The notes beneath the pieces were generated by a model, which saw nothing but the letters and a program-made list of their open reading frames with translations, did not search any database and was not told the origin of the DNA. Below, piece after piece: positions 1-11,300 of a DNA stretch of 64,000 nt. Position numbers and translations under genes: made by a program. Source of the stretch: Aquatica leii (lineage: Eukaryota > Arthropoda > Insecta > Coleoptera > Lampyridae); assembly GCA_035610365.1 (NCBI GenBank), contig CM069433.1, forward strand, positions 177,770,882-177,834,881, read 5' to 3'. Position 1 is the first letter of the stretch; every line of letters begins with the position of its first letter.

Positions 1-1516
1 CACATCGACTTTATTACTTATAAAAGACTTGTAACGTACACAAGTATACCTCCTAAGTTATACGGTTTAATAAAAACTCATAAAGATGAACATCCGGCCA
101 GACCTATTGTCTCTTGTATAGGAGCTCCCACGTATGAATTATCTAAATACGTTTCTAGTATAATTCAAAACATTTCTTACTTATTTGATCATAACATAAA
201 GAACTCCTATGAACTTATTGAAAAAACTAAAAACATTACCATACCGAGTAATTACAAAATCATTTCGTTTGATGTTACATCTTTATTCACAAACATTACT
301 AAAGACCTGATCGTTGAACTAATAAATAAATATTGGGATGATTTAAAAAGCCATACAACTTTAGAATTAGTCGATGTGGTTTATATTATGGAACTTCTTT
401 TTGAGTCAAGTTATTTTACATTCGATGACAAGATGTATACTCAAAAATTTGGTACTGCCATGGGTAATCCTGCGTCACCTATATTGGCTAATCTTGCTAT
501 GCATGACCTACTTAAATACGTAAACAACAATTTATCATATACACCGGTCTTTGTATTTTGTTACGTTGATGATATTGTTGCATGTATACCCGAAACAGAA
601 ATCCATAACACTCTTAACACTTTTAATAGTTACAACCAACATTTGAAATTCACGTATGAAGTTGAACAAAAAGGTTCATTACCATATTTAGACGTTAGAC
701 TTAGTAAGGATACTAACACGGGTTGTTTAGTTAGTGAATGGTATACTAAACCCATAGCCTCTAACAGAACGTTAAATTACTTTTCCAAACATCCACACCA
801 TCAAAAGATTAATACGATTAAGGCTATGAAAAATAAAATATTAAGTTTAAGCAGTCCACAGTTTGTTACAAAAAACCTTAACTGCTTAAAGAACATATTA
901 AAGAAAAATAACTACCCGAATAACATAATAAACAAAATACTCATACACACTAACACAACGAATAATAATAATACTCCACCACCAATAAACCCATCCATTA
1001 CTAACCCTAATACTATCCCTAATACTAACGTTATTTACACAAAAATAATAAATGTTCCAAACCTAACAAAAAGAATAATTCCGATTATTAAAACCAATCA
1101 CATTAAAATAACAACTTACAACACTAATACTATCTATAACATGCTGTACAGTAGAACTAAAGATAAAACTAATACAACTGAAAAACATGATGTAGTGTAC
1201 AAGCTAGATTGTATGGGATGCCAAGCGTGTTACATAGGGTAAACGAAACAGAAGATAAAAAATCGGATAAATAATCACATGTATGATTGCAATAATAAAA
1301 AGGGCGAAACAGCGTTAGCGTTACATCATATCAATACGGGACATAATTTTGATTTCAACAATCCTAAAATTTTAGACATAGATTGTAACTATAAAAAAGC
1401 GTTTAGTTTCAGAGATGATATTCATCAACGTTTACAAAAACAACATTAACTTTAATACAGACACGAATAATTTAAGTAATGTATACAACAATTTAATATC
1501 CAAGATTGCTTATTAG
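1..1516 (+). pseudogene. Penelope-like element A: reverse transcriptase plus GIY-YIG nuclease, broken
   Basis: The reading frame is open from base 1, so the protein starts outside the window. It shows the PLE reverse transcriptase order: PPKLYGLIKTHK, RPIVS, SFDVTSLFTN (catalytic Asp), GNPASPILANL, FCYVDDIVA (catalytic YVDD) and GSLPYLDV. The GIY-YIG nuclease domain follows, with a vYKLDCMGCQACYIG start. A TAA at 1240-1242 stands where the related copy at 53566 reads Gln (QTKQK), which fits a C-to-T change. A one-base gain in the A run near 1394-1400 then shifts the frame; the other frame continues to a TAG at 1514-1516 with the same C-terminus as the copy at 53.6 kb. Such elements copy RNA into DNA and nick the target with the GIY-YIG domain. 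This copy cannot make a full protein. Confidence 0.92.
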
Positions 1517-1935
1517 CTTTATATAGGTCTATTAAATTCGCGGTATTTTCGTTTCTTATCTTACTTGATTACCTTGACATTGCAAATATAATTTTTGATT
1601 ATACATGTCGTGTCAATTGTTTGTCATTCTTAGTTATTGTTCATATACAACATTTTAATTATTTGACCTTTTTAATAATATTTTTAACGAATTATTTATG
1701 TTATTTATATTGTGTATTAGTTGTCATGTTGTTTGGAGTTGAGGATGTCTCCACTCGAACTTTTTTGTGTAAGTTTCTTGTTTTGCACCTAAAACGTATT
1801 ATTTATTATACAATAAGCAATGTGTAACTTACGTACAATATATTTTAGTGGCTTGAAGAAGTGCACACATGGTTGCACGAAACGTCGCCATATTAAAAAT
1901 CTAAAGTGGTTTAATTGCCCCTCCTAGTGAAGAGT
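1517..1935 (+). repeat. 3' pseudo-LTR tail of PLE A
   Basis: AT-rich sequence between the PLE A stop codon and a GCCCCTCCT end that also closes the foldback copy at 27.17 kb. It carries the decayed hammerhead motif at 1850-1889. No credible coding sequence; the 68-codon open frame at 1621 starts at a non-ATG codon and is low complexity. Confidence 0.6.
1850..1889 (+). ncRNA. Decayed hammerhead ribozyme of PLE A
   Basis: Same layout as the intact motifs at 27102-27140: GGC, a TTGAAGA in place of CTGANGA, a GTGCAC/GCAC stem II, then GAAAC, GTC and GCC. The change of the invariant first C of CUGANGA to T should abolish cleavage. Confidence 0.6.
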
Positions 1936-1989
1936 GTTCCTAACCAATTCATTAATTAAACATTTAAAGGAGGACGTAACTACAGTACT

Positions 1990-2471
1990 TGATGGTGATT
2001 TAAGTCAAACCGTATTAAATGGTTAGTAGTTGTAGGTTTTCTATAAATTTCAAATTCAAAAGTGTTATTATTTAAAGAAATTAATAAATCGAGGAAAGTC
2101 AACTTATTGTTTTTTGAAAACTCAACGGTAAATTCTATTCTATTATGAATATTATTTAAAAAATCTAAAAAGTTATTAACATCATCATTAGAGCCATTAA
2201 AAATATAAAAAATGTCAGCAACTTATCTTTTCCAAAATATTATTTTTTGTTAGAAAATTGGGTGTTTAGAAATATATTTACTTTCTAAATTGTTTAAGAA
2301 AATTTTAGCAAAAACAGCTGATAAAGGAGAATCTGAAATTTGTTTAAAAAATTGATTATCAAATTTGAAGAAAACGTCATTTAAACAAAATTTAGTAATT
2401 TTTATCAAATCATTTGCTACAAAATCAGGAAATTCAAAAAGTGAATGAAGATTAGAGAGGTGGGGGGCCAA
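1990..2471 (-). pseudogene. PLE C reverse transcriptase fragment, inverted half
   Basis: Read on the minus strand this encodes the middle of a PLE reverse transcriptase: SLFEFPDFVANDLIK, FKFDNQFFKQ, SPLSAVFAKIFLNNLESKYISKH, then in shifted frames a region equivalent to the YVDD block (IFYIFNGSNDDVNNFLDFL) and FLDLLISLNNN, YRKPTTTNHLIRFDLNHH. It lies head to head with the plus-strand piece at 2481-2695, which repeats the first part of it. The G of the usual GSPMGSPLS block is lost. It supplies exactly the segment missing from the plus-strand copy. Confidence 0.8.
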
Positions 2472-2480
2472 ATGTCCTAA

Positions 2481-2692
2481 AACCTTACTTATAATCTCTA
2501 ATCTTTATTCACTTTCTGATTTTGTAACAAATGATTTGATAAAAATTACTAAATTTTGTTTAAATAACGTTTTCTTCCAATTTGATAATCAATTTTTTAA
2601 ACAAAATCTAGGTCTTCCAATGGGTTCTCCTTTATCACCTATTTTTGCTGAAATTTTCTTAAACAATTTAGAAAGTAAATATATTTCTAAAC
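2481..2692 (+). pseudogene. PLE C reverse transcriptase fragment, plus half
   Basis: Plus-strand translation gives SDFVTNDLIKITKFCLNNVF, FQFDNQFFKQ, LGLPMGSPLSPIFAEIFLNN and LESKYISK, the conserved PLE block just before the YVDD motif. It stops at the MULE-1 terminal repeat. The same PLE resumes after the MULE at about 4773, but some 90 codons further along, so sequence was lost at the junction. Confidence 0.85.
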
Positions 2693-2696
2693 GGTT

Positions 2697-2780
2697 TTAG
2701 GACATTTGGGCCTGCACATTTCGCCCCCCGCAATTCGCTCCGGACAGATCGCCCCCTAGGACGCTTCGCCCCTCAATGTT
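2697..2780 (+). repeat. MULE-1 left terminal repeat made of tandem TTCGCCCC-type units
   Basis: Contains a run of degenerate 14-16-bp units of the form ACATTTCGCCCCCC, AATTCGCTCC, AGATCGCCCCC and ACGCTTCGCCCC. The right end at 4687-4772 carries the same units inverted, and MULE-2 has four such units at 15447-15507. The repeated units probably serve as transposase binding sites; that is inference. Confidence 0.8.
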
Positions 2781-2929
2781 AACTTGAATTTTTGGCATAT
2801 TTGTAGTTTCTCTTTGTATATTATATTTTACCTGCCGCATTCTATAGGTGCGATGATTAATTGTAAGATTAGGTTATTATTATAGCTAATCGAATAAGAA
2901 ACACATGTGACCATTAATTTATAAAAGAT

Positions 2930-4358
2930 TTATTTATTTCTGTTATCGTAGTCATGAACTATTACATGGATACGAGTCGAAATAGTAGCGTACAGCTTAT
3001 TTGGGCGCGGTGGTGGTGCTCCAGTTATAAATTGATTGATTTGGTAGGAATGAATTGTTTGCTGCTTTTTCAGAGATTCAATGAACTTAAAAATATTTGG
3101 TGAACTATCACACACACTTTGAAATCCTCGATGCTAACCCTCAATATGGTTATTAGTTCGGTGGTGGTAATCTAAGGTACGTTGGTACATGTTCCACGTC
3201 TGAATCGGAAAAATGGGCGGACGTCTCTGTCTGCGACCACGGCGGCCGATGTAGATATCTTCAAAATAGTCCACTATCGGTTGGGCCTCGGGTGGAATGT
3301 TTTCGTACTCAAGTAACACATCAAATATCCGCACCCATAGAGCAAAATCATGATATGTTTGGTATAACATCAGCGAAAAAGAAAAATATTTAAGAAAAAT
3401 ACAGAATGAAAATTATTATATTATCTGTAATCCCTCAGATTGTACTCTTCGCCATACATTTTGGCATAATGCAAAAAACAGCCGGATACCACAATGCCCT
3501 CAAATTTTTCAGAAAATGCTCCCATTGTTGCTGCTTTAAAACCCAGCAGGATCCTAGTGGGAAATAACCCTGGTATCAAATTTTTTAACTCTTGAAGTAA
3601 CTTCTGATAAGTTTCCTTTGTTTTGTATGGTAACAGGGCGTAAATGGCAGGTATCACGGTTCCATATTGCTCAACATGGATAGTATATAGTTGGAAAAAT
3701 AAATTTGGAGCCACACAAAATGTTCCATTTCCATACCAGCTATCACTTCTGTTTAACATATTTAAATTATCATCTGTAGCAAAAATTAATATCTTGTCAG
3801 ACAGCATGTGTCATGGGAATCGTACTTCAGGAACTGTTGGTCCACGCCTTCCACATTAATTATTTGGTATTGTGGCGAAATATTCAAGTATTCCAAGTCT
3901 GTTGGTAACTCTGGGAGGCCTTGTTCATTGCGTTGTCGGCGAATTGTACGTTTGATGGCGTCCTGTCTCGGCAATTTCGCTATAATATTACCATGCACAT
4001 TTTGGAAATTTGTTGCTAATATTTGCTGAGGAGTTTCTTCTGTATCATGCGCTCGCTCATTCACACGACTCAGAATATTTAACACGGGAACTCTGGTGGC
4101 CTCAGAAGCATGGTTGTGAGGTGTTACTATACTGACAACTTCTATACCGTTAACTACAATTTATTACTAATGAGTATATGTATATGAATAATAAACATAG
4201 AACTTATCTATTGTCCAGATGCGACCTTTACATTGACCTCTTTTTTCAAAAACCCATATGGAGTCTTCTTCATTTCCACTTTTCTTCGAAAAAACATACA
4301 CAAAATGGTTGTCATCAATAAATTTCTGAGCACCTCTATTTGATGTAACAAACGACAT
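2930..4358 (-). pseudogene. MULE-1 transposase, frameshifted
   Basis: In minus-strand order: a FLYWCH zinc finger at 4358-4167 (MSFVTSNRGAQKF, FVYVFSKK, IWVFEKRGQCKGRIWT) with its final His in the next exon (PHNHASEATRVP); a linker exon (4130-3786, PRQDAIKRTIRRQRNE); the MULE DDE core (3807-3421, WYGNGTFCVAPNLFFQLYTIH, VVSGCFLHYAK); and a C-terminal part (3370-2930, YIGRRGRRQRRPPIF, HRTNNHIEG). The linker and core are in different frames, a one-base shift near 3805. Comparison with MULE-2 shows the gaps at about 4085-4167 and 3371-3420 are introns. Both donor positions in this copy read AG|AT instead of AG|GT. Confidence 0.85.
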
Positions 4359-4686
4359 GATCGGGGTGACTTCAACAATTATAGTGTTAAACTAAACGAA
4401 ATTAATGGGTTCTTAAGCACCATTTATGATTTAGATGCTGTTATTATCATAATTATTATTATGATTGCACATTTTAAACATGTATGAATCATTAAGTTAA
4501 TCCCTCATTAACACATTAATAGATAATAGATCTTGATACTGGAAATTAATGGTGTTGTATAGAGGCAATAATATTGGAATACTACGAACTATATCATTTT
4601 CTAATTACCTTAGTAAATGTTGCTATCGAAATTAATCTAGAAGAAGAAATGTGCAAAAATTTTAATCAACATTTAGAGGCGAAATA

Positions 4687-4772
4687 TCACAGGGGATAAG
4701 TGTTATAAGGAGCGAAAAGTCTGGGGGAGAATTGTGGGGGGCGAAATGTGGGGAGCGAAGTGTCTTAATACC
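4687..4772 (-). repeat. MULE-1 right terminal repeat
   Basis: Reverse complement reads ACACTTCGCTCCCC, ACATTTCGCCCCCC, AATTCTCCCCC and ACTTTTCGCTCC, matching the left end unit by unit. Confidence 0.8.
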
Positions 4773-5460
4773 ATTTGACTCAAATCACCATTTTTTTAAC
4801 AGACTTCTTACTATTCCTTTATCAATTAAAAATTATAAAAATGAATTAGATATTATTTTTTATTTAGCTTTTATTTACAATGTTTATAACAAACACTTAT
4901 ATAAACATTGTATTCAATCTTAAACTAAATTAATACCAATTTCAACAAATTTTACTAAAAAATATTTTTCTGCTCTTCTTATACTAGTTTTTCTTAATTT
5001 TTTTAAGACATTAAGTATAGGTAACGATTTCAAGATTTTTTTTTCTAATGAAATATCTCTTCGGAATCTATTTTCTTGTAAGTTTTTTAATAATAATAAT
5101 AATAATAATTTAAATAAAAGTGGAGTTTACAAATTAATTTGTTCTTGTAACAAATTTTATATTGGCATGACACAAAGATCTTTTCAATCTAGACTTAATG
5201 AACATCTTCGATATTTAAAAATAGTTCAAAATACATTAATAATCCAAATTCAGTGAAATCTACATTAGCACAACATGTTTTAGATAATCGTCATACTCTT
5301 ATTTCTTCAAATTATTTCATTCTTTTAATAACATCAATAACTAACAAATTCTTGAATTACTAAAGTTGATTTATATTAAAATATCAAATAAAAATTTTTT
5401 GTTGAACGATTAAACCAATTTCAATTATAATCTTAAACTTAAATTTTCTTAGATTTGTTT
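4773..5460 (+). pseudogene. PLE C C-terminus with GIY-YIG nuclease, broken
   Basis: Continues PLE C after the MULE: FDSNHHFFNRLLTIPLSIK matches the end of the inverted half (FDLNHH). Further on comes the nuclease start SGVYKLICSCNKFYIGMTQR and SFQSRLNEHLRYLK, the GIY-YIG signature with the conserved Arg. Several stops and shifts follow (after about 5225), so the C-terminal part is decayed. Confidence 0.82.
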
Positions 5461-5622
5461 CTAAATTGCACCTTCTTCCCCATTTTTAAAATAATTTACA
5501 TTTAAATTTTTGTAAAACTTACATTTTTTAATTATCTAGTTACAAAATTTTCATATTTGACATTTTTCAAAAAAATTTTTGTAATCTGAACTTTTTATAA
5601 GTTGTAAATATTTTTTATAGAC

Positions 5623-5660
5623 TTGTCTGAAGATGAATTTCATTATTTTAAAGCTCGACA
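5623..5660 (+). ncRNA. Decayed hammerhead-like motif of PLE C tail
   Basis: CTGAAGA at 5627-5633 followed by a weak stem and TAAAGCTC. The pattern is that of a PLE hammerhead with AGCU stem III, but the invariant G of GAAA is T. Assigned from its place 3' of the PLE C nuclease. Confidence 0.4.
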
Positions 5661-7232
5661 CATATGTAAAAAATACATTTTAAAAGTTAACGCATTTATT
5701 ATTGGTGGACTGGTAATTTAAATAATTTTAAAAATTCTAGTTTTAATAAAAACTAAATTTGACAATTTAAAATAATTGGGATTTAATATTGCTTATTTTT
5801 ATAATATTATTAAACTCTTGGTTAAAAATTAGAAAGTAATTTCATTGCGTATGTAAAACTCTTAAAAACTTAAATTAAATTTGTATCTTTATAGAGTGTT
5901 AAATTTTATAAAATTGCATTAAACAAACTGTCATATAATACTAGTACATGTGGGAACAATTTATTATAACTTAGTTTAAAGGTCGAAACATTAATAAGTT
6001 CGTTTTAACGGTCGTTGAATGATATCGTTGTTGTTGTTAAGTATTGTTTTAAATTGATAAACTAAATTTATTTTTATAGTGATACTGTTTAAAAAGTTCT
6101 TAGTTTATTAATTGGATACAGAAATGCTATGTAAGTATTTGCAAGATTTGTGACAATAATGTCGTCCGGTTTAATAAAACCATTTGATTTTTTTAATGAG
6201 CAAATTTGAACGGGATGTAATAACTTTTTTGTTTATGCGGCATGTCATTATAAATTTAGATAAATTAACTAATACAACATATTAGTAAAATACTAAACTT
6301 TAATTTTAAATGTTAATGTAAAAACAACTGCGTTTACAAAGTATATAACGTCAAACTTTTCAATTTACTTGAACTATGTAAATTGTAAGTAAGTAATTTA
6401 TAATACGTTATTTAAGTAATATTAAAACATTTTTGTTATAATCATGTCATTCTACAGATACACTTACTCTAATTTTTTAAAAATGTTAGTTATCTTTAAT
6501 TCCAAGTTTGGATTAGCACTTTAATACAAGTACCTACTTTATACAGTTGTTTAAAATCTACGTGAACAAACCGATTTTACATTTCAGAAAGACAATTATT
6601 CATGTTGTCGTTTACGTTTGTTTGTTTTTTACACAATAGTTTCTTTTCTTTCCAGAAAATTTATTTGGTCACCTGAATGCTTTAGTTAGCTGAAGTTAGC
6701 GGTTGCAACGAATTATTTATCTAAACTAATTTTGTTCTAGAGGTTCGTTTTAAATGTTTTTACGTTTTCTATTTTATTTATAGTTTAATTTAACGGCGCA
6801 AATTTGCAAACTACTGACAATAAAATATTGTTAAACAAGAAAGAAAATCTAATAAAATCTTAGTTTTGAAATTTAGTAAACGCCTGTAGTATCTGCAAAC
6901 CTCATGACACCAACTACCTGGCTCACTGCAGGGGTGCATGTAAACCATAAACCAGCAATTACCATTTGTAATATGATAGACATCTAAATCCCTTTCTTAA
7001 ACAAACCAAACTTAAGTTTATTTACTTATTCTTATTCAAAATGCTACATTTTTTTTAACATAATAAGTCATTGATTAATAATTCTATTAATATTAAATTG
7101 CTGTGATTGTTTACACGGAAAAAATGTTTTTGGAAGAAACAAACAATATATTTTTAAATTAGTTACCAATAATGTTTAAGTATTAAAGATATTTTTAGAG
7201 TAATAAGTTGTATTTATTTAGAACCATTTAAA
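5661..7232. other. AT-rich DNA without recognised features
   Basis: No open frame of note on either strand and no recognised protein fragment. Many homopolymer A and T runs. Probably old repeat remains. Confidence 0.6.
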
Positions 7233-7270
7233 TGCAAGCTTTCTAACTTGGTCAAGTTCTTCGTCAGGCA
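7233..7270 (-). ncRNA. Hammerhead ribozyme motif with AGCU stem III
   Basis: On the minus strand: TGC, CTGACGA (fits CUGANGA), a stem II AACTT/AAGTT with a GACC loop, GAAA, then AGCU and a final U in the cleavage position, then GCA. Stem I is UGC/GCA. Stem III would be the palindrome AGCU with no loop, the same design as the ACGU motifs in the PLE A and B pseudo-LTRs. No PLE coding part is adjacent, so it is probably a solo pseudo-LTR end. Confidence 0.6.
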
Positions 7271-7863
7271 AAATTAAAATTAAAAAAATTAAAAAAAAAT
7301 GTTTATGAATTTTATCATTAATTGTTTTGTTTTTGTTTTATACGAAATATAGATTATAATAACAAATTATAATTAATCATTTAATGGATATTTTACAAAG
7401 TTAGAACTAATACTAATAGGATGTTGAACAACAATAAAAGGTATTCTTATTCTTTTAATTTCTTTATTGTCGTTTTGAGATATTGATGATTAAATAAATT
7501 TCTGGTAATTATCATAGAGCTACAGAGGTGCAGGTAACTTAGCTACTTGATAAACATCTAACATTTGCAATATTGTCAATCCTTTGAAACAATGAACCAA
7601 TGTAAGTTTATTTATAAATTGTTATTAAAAACGTCCTGCAATTATTGTAAACGTAAAATGTGATTATTATTTTTTTAAGATTAATTTTTGGTTATTTAAA
7701 TCCTATTTATTGGTTGAATCTAATTATAGATACATTCCAGTCTAATATAAATAACAACTTTATTCTACAAATTACTTACATACATCTCATTTAAACAGTA
7801 ATTACCAAACATAATACGAAGTGATATTATCTGTGTTTAGTTGTTCATTCTTAGTTTTCGAGA
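7271..7863. other. AT-rich spacer
   Basis: No coding or repeat feature recognised between the hammerhead motif and the first part of the Mutator-type transposase. Confidence 0.5.
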
Positions 7864-7984
7864 ATGTGTCGTACAGAGTTTGCAAATTCGAAATACTTGC
7901 GGTTGACTAAAACAAGACGTAGTATGAAAGAACAAATGCGTGCAGCAAAAGAAAGGGTGCGCACAGTTAGTGCACCATGTGTAT
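7864..7984 (+). pseudogene. N-terminal part of Mutator-type transposase gene, upstream of gypsy-1
   Basis: An ATG at 7864 opens a basic reading frame (MCRTEFANSKYLRLTKTRR...) that is cut after about 40 codons by the gypsy-1 LTR. The last four bases, GTAT (7981-7984), are the target duplication repeated at 13570-13573. Across the insertion the frame runs on for about 20 codons and then meets a stop. Its link to the ORF at 13637 is inferred from position, not from a recognised domain. Confidence 0.5.
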
Positions 7985-8241
7985 TGTTGTAATCCTACGA
8001 TTACTTGGGATCGTTTCGTCTATAGTTTTCGAGGTTGTCAATAAAAACAACGTGTTAAATGAATTTAACTTTATTAAAACGATTTGATGCTGTTAAATGC
8101 AACGCCGGAAACAGAGTTCCCTTTGCTGTTGGTATGTGCTTCTTATATACCTGTAAAATGGTTTTCCAAGAAAGTTGCGACAAGGGGTTTGAGAACAAGT
8201 TGCAACTTGTTATAACTTGTACCTACATAGATATCACAACA
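7985..8241 (-). repeat. gypsy-1 3' LTR
   Basis: 257 bp, identical to 13313-13569 apart from one base. The 71-codon plus-strand frame inside it (from 8059) recurs in the other LTR and is not taken as a gene. Confidence 0.95.
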
Positions 8242-8252
8242 TCCTTCCCCTG
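8242..8252 (-). other. gypsy-1 polypurine tract
   Basis: CAGGGGAAGGA on the minus strand, directly abutting the start of the 3' LTR; primes plus-strand DNA synthesis in this family. Confidence 0.8.
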
Positions 8253-8363
8253 TTTTTTAAAATTTGTTCATTGAATCAAATTGAATAATACAAGTACGTT
8301 ACATTAAATTGCTTAAATCTACTATCTTACGTCTAATGTTAGTTACTTAAATATTAGCACACT

Positions 8364-11300
8364 TTAATCATAGAAGAATTTAAGTCGATTTACATGGACG
8401 TTCATTGTGGATATTTTAGGTGATTTATGAAAAACACTGGGAAGATTTGGTTTTCGGCCAAATAAAAGTTCGAAAGGACTATAACCTGTGGATGTATGCG
8501 GAGTGGAATTATACGTAAAACAGTAGAAATCTAACCATTCATCCCAATCGGTTTGAGATTGATTTATAAATGCCTTAAGATATTCAGCTAATGTTCGATG
8601 TGACCTTTCTAATTGCCCATTAGACTGAGGGTGATAAGCCGAAGTCGCGATTTTATTTATTTTATACAATTTTGAAATGTTTCTCATTAGTTTACTTAGA
8701 AAGTTGGGTCCTTGATCTGTAACGATGGATTCGGGAATTCCAAATTTGCAAAATATTCTTGTAACTAACGCCTTAGCGATAGTCAATGATTCTTGATTAC
8801 TGATAGGAATGCATTCAGAAAATTTTGTTAAATTATCTTGAAATGTGAGTATGTACTGATTTTCGGATTCTGAAAGAGGTAATGGTCCCACTATATCAAT
8901 GTAACATTTTTCAAACGGAATTGTTGAAGTATCTGTTATAAGCATTGGTGCCTTTGTTAACTTTTGAGACTTATTTTTTTGGCACTTTGAGCAATGTTTA
9001 ATGTACTCATCTATGTCTGATTTGATATTGGGCCAATTATAATAAAGTTTAACTCTATTGTAAGTTTTCGTTCTACCTAAGTGACCTCCCGTAGGGGAAT
9101 CGTGTAAATCCCTTAAGATTTCTAATATTTCCTGCTGACTAAAATTAATTTTTGTATTTTCAAGTAACATAATTTTTGTTTTAATATTTTTAAATATAAA
9201 CCGTATCATTAACCTAATTTCTTCATAGCTTATATCTAATTTACAAAATACTTCTGTTGGAATTGCAATTTCATCCCATGATCGCGATAAACATTCTTCT
9301 TTCAGCGCGTAAAATGCATGCCAAAGGAGTTCGGGAGAAATCTTTTCATCATTTTTATATATTATTACTACGTTAATAATTATTATATCATCGTTAATCT
9401 TTTTTAAGTAAAGAAAGGGAGGAATTTCATCTGGTATTTCATTGCCAGTAAGAGAATAATTGTAATTATTTTCAACTAATGCAGTAGAAGTGTTAATTGG
9501 TAATAAATCTCGTGAAATAAATGTTACTATACGTTTATAGTTCGATTGAAATAGACTTTTAGTTGATTCGCGTACATTATTATTGATTATAATTTCGCGT
9601 TCAATTAGTTTTTTGAAATCATTGTAATTTACAAAATTGGAATTGATTATATTTACTTTGTGCATGCGAGTTAAGGCGTCACAGTTCGTATTTAGTTTAC
9701 CTGGTTTGTGTATTATTTCGAATTCGTACTCTTCCAACTTTAACCTGAATCTAGTTAATCTGCTGCCGGGATCTTTTATGTTTAGCAACCACACAAGAGG
9801 TCGATTGTCGGTATAAATTTTAAACTTTCTTCCGTATAAAAATTGTCGGAAATAACGAATTGACCAAACAATCGCGGTTAATTCTTTTTCGCACGTACTA
9901 TAATTGAGTTCATGTTTATTTAATGCTCTCGAACAATAAGCTATCGGACGGTCTTTGCCTACGGTGCCTTGGCTTAAAATACCGGCTACATGAGTACCGC
10001 TTGCATCTGTTGTAAGTAAAAATTCTTGTTTGAAATCGGGATAAATTAATAATGGAGTATTAGTTAATATGTCCTTTAAAGTTTCAAAGGAATTTTGACA
10101 AGCCTGATTCCAGTTAAACGGAACCCCTTTTTTCAAAAGTTTATTAATTGGTTCCACTATCTGACTGTATTCTTTTATAAACCGTCGATAATAGTTGCAG
10201 AATCCTAAAAATGATTTGACATTATCTAAATTTTTTGGTGTAGGGTAATTTACTACACATTGAACTTTATAAGGATCAGGGAGAACTCCTTCTGATGTAA
10301 TAAGATGACCTAAATAAGTTACTTCGCGTCTTAAAAATTCTGATTTATCGGGCTGAAGTTGTAAGTTAAATTCACGGAGTTTATCAAAAACGGCTGTTAA
10401 TTTTTTATTATGATCTGAGAGACTTGAACCGTATATTACTAGATCGTCCATATATACGTAACACTTAAGTCCTTGAAGACCGGATAAAACTGTGTTCATT
10501 ATTCTCATAAACGTAGCAGGAGCACCCTTTAAACCTTGTGGAAGTCGGTTATAATGATAGTGACCATTAGCAGTACTAAATGCAGTTTTTTCTTTATCTG
10601 CTTCTGATAAAGGTACTTGATGAAAACCCATGCAAAGATCAAGAGTGGTATAAAATTTACTATTACCTAATTGATATAAAATTTCGGAAACGGTTGGAAT
10701 TGGAAATGCGTCAAATTTTGTAATATCATTTAATTTGCGATAATCAACGACAATTCTGTATTTTTTTGCCAGAAGCGTCCGTTTTTTTCGGAACTACTAA
10801 TAAGGGAAAATTCCACGGAGATTTTGAAGGAGAGATTATTTTTTCGTTTAACATTTTGTCAACTTGCGTATTTATTTCTTCGTTGAGAGCAAAAGGTAAT
10901 TTATAGGGTTTTAAATGAATGGGTTGTACATCTGGTTGTGTAGGGATAGAGTGACAACCGGCGCTTGTACAATTCAACTTATCTCCAGGTAAGTAAAATA
11001 TGTCATTGAACTTTTCGCAAATTGTGTGAATGCTTTCTTTTTCTTCCGTGTTTAAGTGGTCTATTCGAAGAAGGGATTTTAAGGTGGAAATTCTTTTGTT
11101 GTACTCGGACAAAGAATTAACGATATTTACAGAGGTATTGACCTTAACGTTATCGATTTTTGTATCATCCGTTGTATTATGAACGTGGTAGATTAATTCT
11201 TTTAATTCGACGGGTGGTACTGTAGTATGAATAATATCTTCTGTAGTATTTAATACAGATGCAATGCATTTACCATTTACTGGTTTGGTTATACATTACT

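Larger units (their letters stand above)
2693..4772 (-). mobile_element. MULE-1: FLYWCH-type Mutator-like DNA transposon
   Basis: A 2.08-kb element with inverted ends. The left end (GGTTTTAGGACA...) and the reverse complement of the right end (GGTATTAAGACA...) share a terminal repeat of about 65 bp built of TTCGCCCC-type units. It encodes a minus-strand MULE transposase. It sits inside PLE C. No matching 9-bp target duplication was found (TTTCTAAAC on the left, ATTTGACTC on the right), which agrees with loss of PLE sequence at the junction. Confidence 0.8.

Noticed and set aside
8059-8274. 71-codon plus-strand frame
   Set aside because: It lies mostly inside the gypsy-1 LTR, recurs in the other LTR (from 13387) and runs opposite to the element.
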